From positions 1 through 36,886 of the forward strand of contig DAHUXM010000029.1 of the NCBI GenBank assembly GCA_027307165.1: a stretch of DNA of 36,886 nucleotides. Reading direction: 5' to 3'. Under the pieces are notes generated by a model that ran no database searches, had not been told where the DNA came from, and was given only the letters and a program-made list of their open reading frames with translations. Position 1 is the stretch's first letter. Each line of letters begins with the position of its first letter. Position numbers and translations under genes: made by a program. Shown piece after piece: positions 34,109 to 36,886 of this stretch. Source of the stretch: Gemmatimonadota bacterium. Its GTDB lineage: Bacteria > Gemmatimonadota > Gemmatimonadetes > Gemmatimonadales > Gemmatimonadaceae.

Positions 34109-35473
34109 ATGGCCATCATAAATAATCGTGCTCGAGACAATGTCGCGTCAACCGACTCTCGGGAGGAATCCGACCCGGTCAACGAGGAGTCGTCTTCGGA
34201 CGGGGTGGACCGTCGTCACTTTCTCAGCTGCATGGCGTGGGCGGGAACGGGCATGTTGTGGACGTTGAGCGGCGGCGTCCCACGATCCTCGCCATTGGGC
34301 GCCGAGTCGCTGCTGAAGGAAAGATCGAAGGGCGATCTCTTCTTCATGCAGATCAGCGACAGCCACATTGGATTCGACAAGGCTGCCAATACCGACGTTA
34401 CCGAGACGATGCGAGCGGCGATCGCGAAGATAAATGCGTTGCCGGTTCAGCCCGCATTCCTGCTCCACACCGGCGACATCTCGCATCTGTCCAAGCCTTC
34501 CGAATTTGATACCGCGGACCAGGTGTTGCTGGAGGCTCGCGCCGGCAAGACGTTCTTCGTACCCGGTGAGCACGACGTGAGCGTGGACGGCGGCGCGAGT
34601 TATCTGGACCGCTACGGCAAGGGAACGCAGCGCGGACGCGTCGGTGGTGGATGGTACAGCTTCGATCACAGCGGCGTCCACTTCATGGGTCTCGTGAACG
34701 TCCTCGATCTCAAGGCTGGTGGACTTGGCTCACTTGGCGCTGAACAGCTGGAATGGATAGAAAAGGATGTGAGGCACCTCTCCAGCAGCACACCGATCGT
34801 CGTCTTCGCCCACGTCCCGCTATGGAGCGTGTATCCTGCGTGGGGCTGGGGGACCGACGACGGTGCTCGCGCTCTCGGTCATCTGAAACGCTTCGGTTCC
34901 GTCACCGTACTGAACGGGCACATCCACCAGACCATGCAAAAGGTGGAGGGAAACGTGTCGTTCCACACGGCACTCTCCACCGCGTTTCCGCAGCCGCGTC
35001 CCAGCACCGCGCCGGCGCCGGGACCAATGACAGTTCCCGCAGGTCAGCTCCGCGACGTGCTGGGTGTGCGCGAGGTCCGTTACATTCCCGCACACCGGCA
35101 TCTGGCAGTGATCGATCATACCCTCTCCGGGAATTCACCTGATGCAGCGTTTGCGGCAGGAGAGGCCAATGCGCGTGCACACGCGACACAAACGGTTGGC
35201 GCCGCGTCAGCCGCGCCGGCTGGTGCGAACGAGATCGGCATCGACAATTTCGCCTTTGCGCCCAGGGTTCTGACCGTTCCGGTCGGCGCGAGCGTGACGT
35301 GGCGAAACAAGGACGACGTGCCCCACAGGATCCAGAGTGCCGACAAGCGTTTCGATCCGTCGCCGCTCCTCGATACGAAGGCAACGTACACCGCTCGCTT
35401 CACCAGGGCGGGAGAGTATCGCTATTTTTGTTCGCTACATCCTGTGATGCAGGGTACGATTATCGTTCAATGA
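34109..35473 (+). CDS. Tat-exported metallophosphoesterase fused to a C-terminal cupredoxin
   Basis: A 454-aa protein. A twin-arginine signal has R35-R36 in DRRHFLS, followed by a hydrophobic stretch. The calcineurin-like domain (about 75-345) has DSH (84-86), GD (122-123), GEHD (153-156, where the family has GNH and Asn is a metal ligand), H235 and GHIH (270-273). After an Ala-rich linker comes a plastocyanin-like domain (about 375-454) with the full type I copper set H406, C441, H444 and M447. The N-terminal region is unusually long before the RR pair. The gene is 13 bp upstream of the sigma factor gene, behind a candidate ECF promoter. Substrate and copper role are unknown; it should act outside the cytoplasm. 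Confidence 0.9.
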   Translation: MAIINNRARDNVASTDSREESDPVNEESSSDGVDRRHFLSCMAWAGTGMLWTLSGGVPRSSPLGAESLLKERSKGDLFFMQISDSHIGFDKAANTDVTETMRAAIAKINALPVQPAFLLHTGDISHLSKPSEFDTADQVLLEARAGKTFFVPGEHDVSVDGGASYLDRYGKGTQRGRVGGGWYSFDHSGVHFMGLVNVLDLKAGGLGSLGAEQLEWIEKDVRHLSSSTPIVVFAHVPLWSVYPAWGWGTDDGARALGHLKRFGSVTVLNGHIHQTMQKVEGNVSFHTALSTAFPQPRPSTAPAPGPMTVPAGQLRDVLGVREVRYIPAHRHLAVIDHTLSGNSPDAAFAAGEANARAHATQTVGAASAAPAGANEIGIDNFAFAPRVLTVPVGASVTWRNKDDVPHRIQSADKRFDPSPLLDTKATYTARFTRAGEYRYFCSLHPVMQGTIIVQ

Positions 35474-35486
35474 CCGCGTCGTATCC

Positions 35487-36080
35487 ATGATGAGACGCAA
35501 CGCCAATGTAGAACCGCCGACAGCAACCGACATTACGACGCGCGCTCCTGACCACGCACAGGAGTACGGGTTCGAACGCGTCGTGCTGCCGCACCTCTCT
35601 GCCGGATTCACCCTGGCACGATATCTCACCGGGAACGCTCAGGATGCAGAGGATGCGGTGCAGGACGCAATCGTTCGCGCGATGAGATACTTCCACACGT
35701 TGCGGGGCGACGATGCTCGGCCGTGGTTCCTCACCATCGTGAGACGGGTGTGTCTCACGAGCTACAGTGTCGACTATCGGGCAAGAGAGAACAGTCTTTC
35801 TGTGGACGAGCCGGCGCTTCAGTTGATCGACGGCGAAGAGACACCCGACACGGCACTGCAGCGCTCGCTCGTCCGCGATCGTGTCCGCGAGGCTGTCGAT
35901 CGGCTTCCACCTCTGCTGCGCGAGGCCATAGTGCTGCGAGAACTACAGGGCTGTGCGTACGGCGAGATCGCGATGATCACCGACGTTCCAATCGGCACCG
36001 TGATGTCGCGCCTGTCGCGCGCGCGCGAGCGACTGGCTGCATTGCTGCAGGGCGTCGTGGACATGGGAGATGTTGCATGA
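35487..36080 (+). CDS. ECF-type RNA polymerase sigma factor
   Basis: A 197-aa sigma-70 family protein. Region 2 lies around residues 40-95 (DAEDAVQDAIVRAMRYFHTLRGDDARPWFLTIVRRVCL, including the core-binding and -10-recognition helices). Region 4 (about 130-185) has LPPLLREAIVLRELQGCAYGEIA and the helix-turn-helix VPIGTVMSRLSRARERLAALL. It lacks region 3, as ECF factors do. The start is ATG 35487 or the next codon; no strong ribosome binding site is visible. Its stop overlaps the anti-sigma start as ATGA. Confidence 0.93.
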   Translation: MMRRNANVEPPTATDITTRAPDHAQEYGFERVVLPHLSAGFTLARYLTGNAQDAEDAVQDAIVRAMRYFHTLRGDDARPWFLTIVRRVCLTSYSVDYRARENSLSVDEPALQLIDGEETPDTALQRSLVRDRVREAVDRLPPLLREAIVLRELQGCAYGEIAMITDVPIGTVMSRLSRARERLAALLQGVVDMGDVA

Positions 36081-36787
36081 GCGATGAAACGACTGATCGT
36101 CCCGATCTGAGCACTGCGTTGCGCGGCGCACTCCCCACTTACGAAGCGCCGGCAGCGCTTTCAGCGTGGGCAACCGAGCAGGCGCGCCGATACGACACGG
36201 AGTCGCGCGGTGAATCTGCTCGCGTGCCCGAGCGTAACCGTGCCAGGACGTCCTCCGTTGCGCGCTGGCAGATGGCCGCGGCTCTTCTCTGTGCTGCGGC
36301 GCTCGGCTGGGCTGGAGCAACTCTGCGCACCGTCACGCACGGAATATCTGCATCGGATCAGACCGCCAGCGCGCTGGTCGACACGCACATCCGATCGCTC
36401 CTGCCCGGACATCTCATCGACGTCCAATCCAGCGACCGGCATACCGTGAAGCCGTGGTTCGCTGGCCGCATAGACATCTCACCACCGGTCATGGACCTGG
36501 CATCGAAAGGCTTTCCGTTGATCGGAGGTCGGCTCGACTATGTCCAGGGACATTCGGCGGCAGCGATCGTCTACGGTCGGCGGCTTCATATGATAAATCT
36601 GTTCGTGTGGCGCTCCCTTCCTGGCGAGCAGGCCGCAACGTCGACAGTAAGGGATGGATACGCAATACTTCACTGGACTACCGGGGATCTCAGCTACTGG
36701 GCTGTATCCGATGCAGCTCCTGCCGAGCTCGACGCGTTTCGGGCGGCGTATTTGGAGGAAGCGTCGCCACCACCTGCGTCACGCTGA
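36077..36787 (+). CDS. membrane anti-sigma factor
   Basis: A 236-aa protein whose ATG overlaps the sigma stop (ATGA), with GGGAGA 7 nt upstream. The N-terminal 60 residues are cytoplasmic, one membrane helix lies at about 65-87, and the extracytoplasmic part (88-236) carries HTVKPWFAG, FPLIGGRLDYV, GRRLHMINLFVW and YWAVSD, a pattern typical of membrane anti-sigma factors paired with ECF genes. The usual zinc-binding HxxxCxxC of the cytoplasmic domain is absent: there is no cysteine before the membrane helix. It presumably sequesters the sigma factor until an envelope signal releases it. Confidence 0.87.
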   Translation: MSDETTDRPDLSTALRGALPTYEAPAALSAWATEQARRYDTESRGESARVPERNRARTSSVARWQMAAALLCAAALGWAGATLRTVTHGISASDQTASALVDTHIRSLLPGHLIDVQSSDRHTVKPWFAGRIDISPPVMDLASKGFPLIGGRLDYVQGHSAAAIVYGRRLHMINLFVWRSLPGEQAATSTVRDGYAILHWTTGDLSYWAVSDAAPAELDAFRAAYLEEASPPPASR

Positions 36788-36801
36788 TCGATGCCAGTCA
36801 G

Positions 36802-36886
36802 CTAGAATACCAGCGCGCCACCCTTGAACGCAGTCCACGGATCCAGCTTCAGTGAATCCGGCTCGGTTCCTTCCACCCAGTACTCG
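36802..36886 (-). CDS. C-terminal end of an unidentified protein (partial)
   Basis: The minus strand reads EYWVEGTEPDSLKLDPWTAF followed by KGGALVF and a TAG stop at 36802-36804. The frame is open to the window edge. It is convergent with the anti-sigma gene, 14 bp apart. Too short to identify. Confidence 0.55.
   Translation of the reverse strand, partial: EYWVEGTEPDSLKLDPWTAFKGGALVF

Overview
The window is 36.9 kb of dense, GC-rich bacterial chromosome with 28 coding sequences, one of them cut by the right edge. There is no rRNA, tRNA, CRISPR array, phage or transposase gene that I can see. Frequent GTG and TTG starts, a PknB-type kinase carrying a two-helix membrane domain, tail-to-tail gene packing and the general protein flavour suggest a free-living Gram-negative of the Gemmatimonadota or a nearby phylum. 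That assignment is inference. The outer-membrane-type protein, lipoprotein signals and GmhA support a diderm envelope.

Left part (1-9.3 kb, minus strand). A 52-bp tandem array runs in from the left edge and abuts the 3' end of gmhA. Reading in transcription order, bioF-bioA-bioD-bioB form a tightly overlapping biotin operon, followed by a DEAH-like helicase and gmhA, whose start lies inside the helicase gene. An intrinsic terminator separates the bio operon from an upstream small secreted protein and a bactofilin-like membrane protein.

Centre (9.5-26.4 kb). PEP synthase and a short-chain dehydrogenase read rightward and face 6-phosphofructokinase and an M1 aminopeptidase lipoprotein across a perfect 30-bp palindrome. 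An orphan FimT/GspH-like pseudopilin follows. A minus-strand series comes next: a PknB-type kinase, a DUF4015-type glycosidase lipoprotein, an unknown protein, an alpha/beta hydrolase and a DEAD-box RNA helicase. Lon protease is divergent from the kinase.

Right part (26.6-36.9 kb). This holds a small secreted protein, a membrane-anchored PHP-domain protein overlapping a UbiB-family kinase tail to tail, a His-rich CDF zinc exporter, a MocR-type regulator, a small DUF1579-like protein and an outer-membrane-type protein. Last comes a compact cassette: a Tat-exported metallophosphoesterase-cupredoxin fusion, an ECF sigma factor and a membrane anti-sigma factor, behind a candidate ECF-type promoter.

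Two things stand out. First, a repeat family built on ATTCCC-N8-GGGAAT, the same formula as the neisserial dRS3 repeat, occurs both as the 52-bp array and as three composite elements, each exactly 104 bp, in gene-end intergenic gaps. Second, the copper-protein/phosphoesterase/sigma/anti-sigma cassette looks like a self-regulated envelope-stress or copper-response system whose function I cannot name from known pathways.
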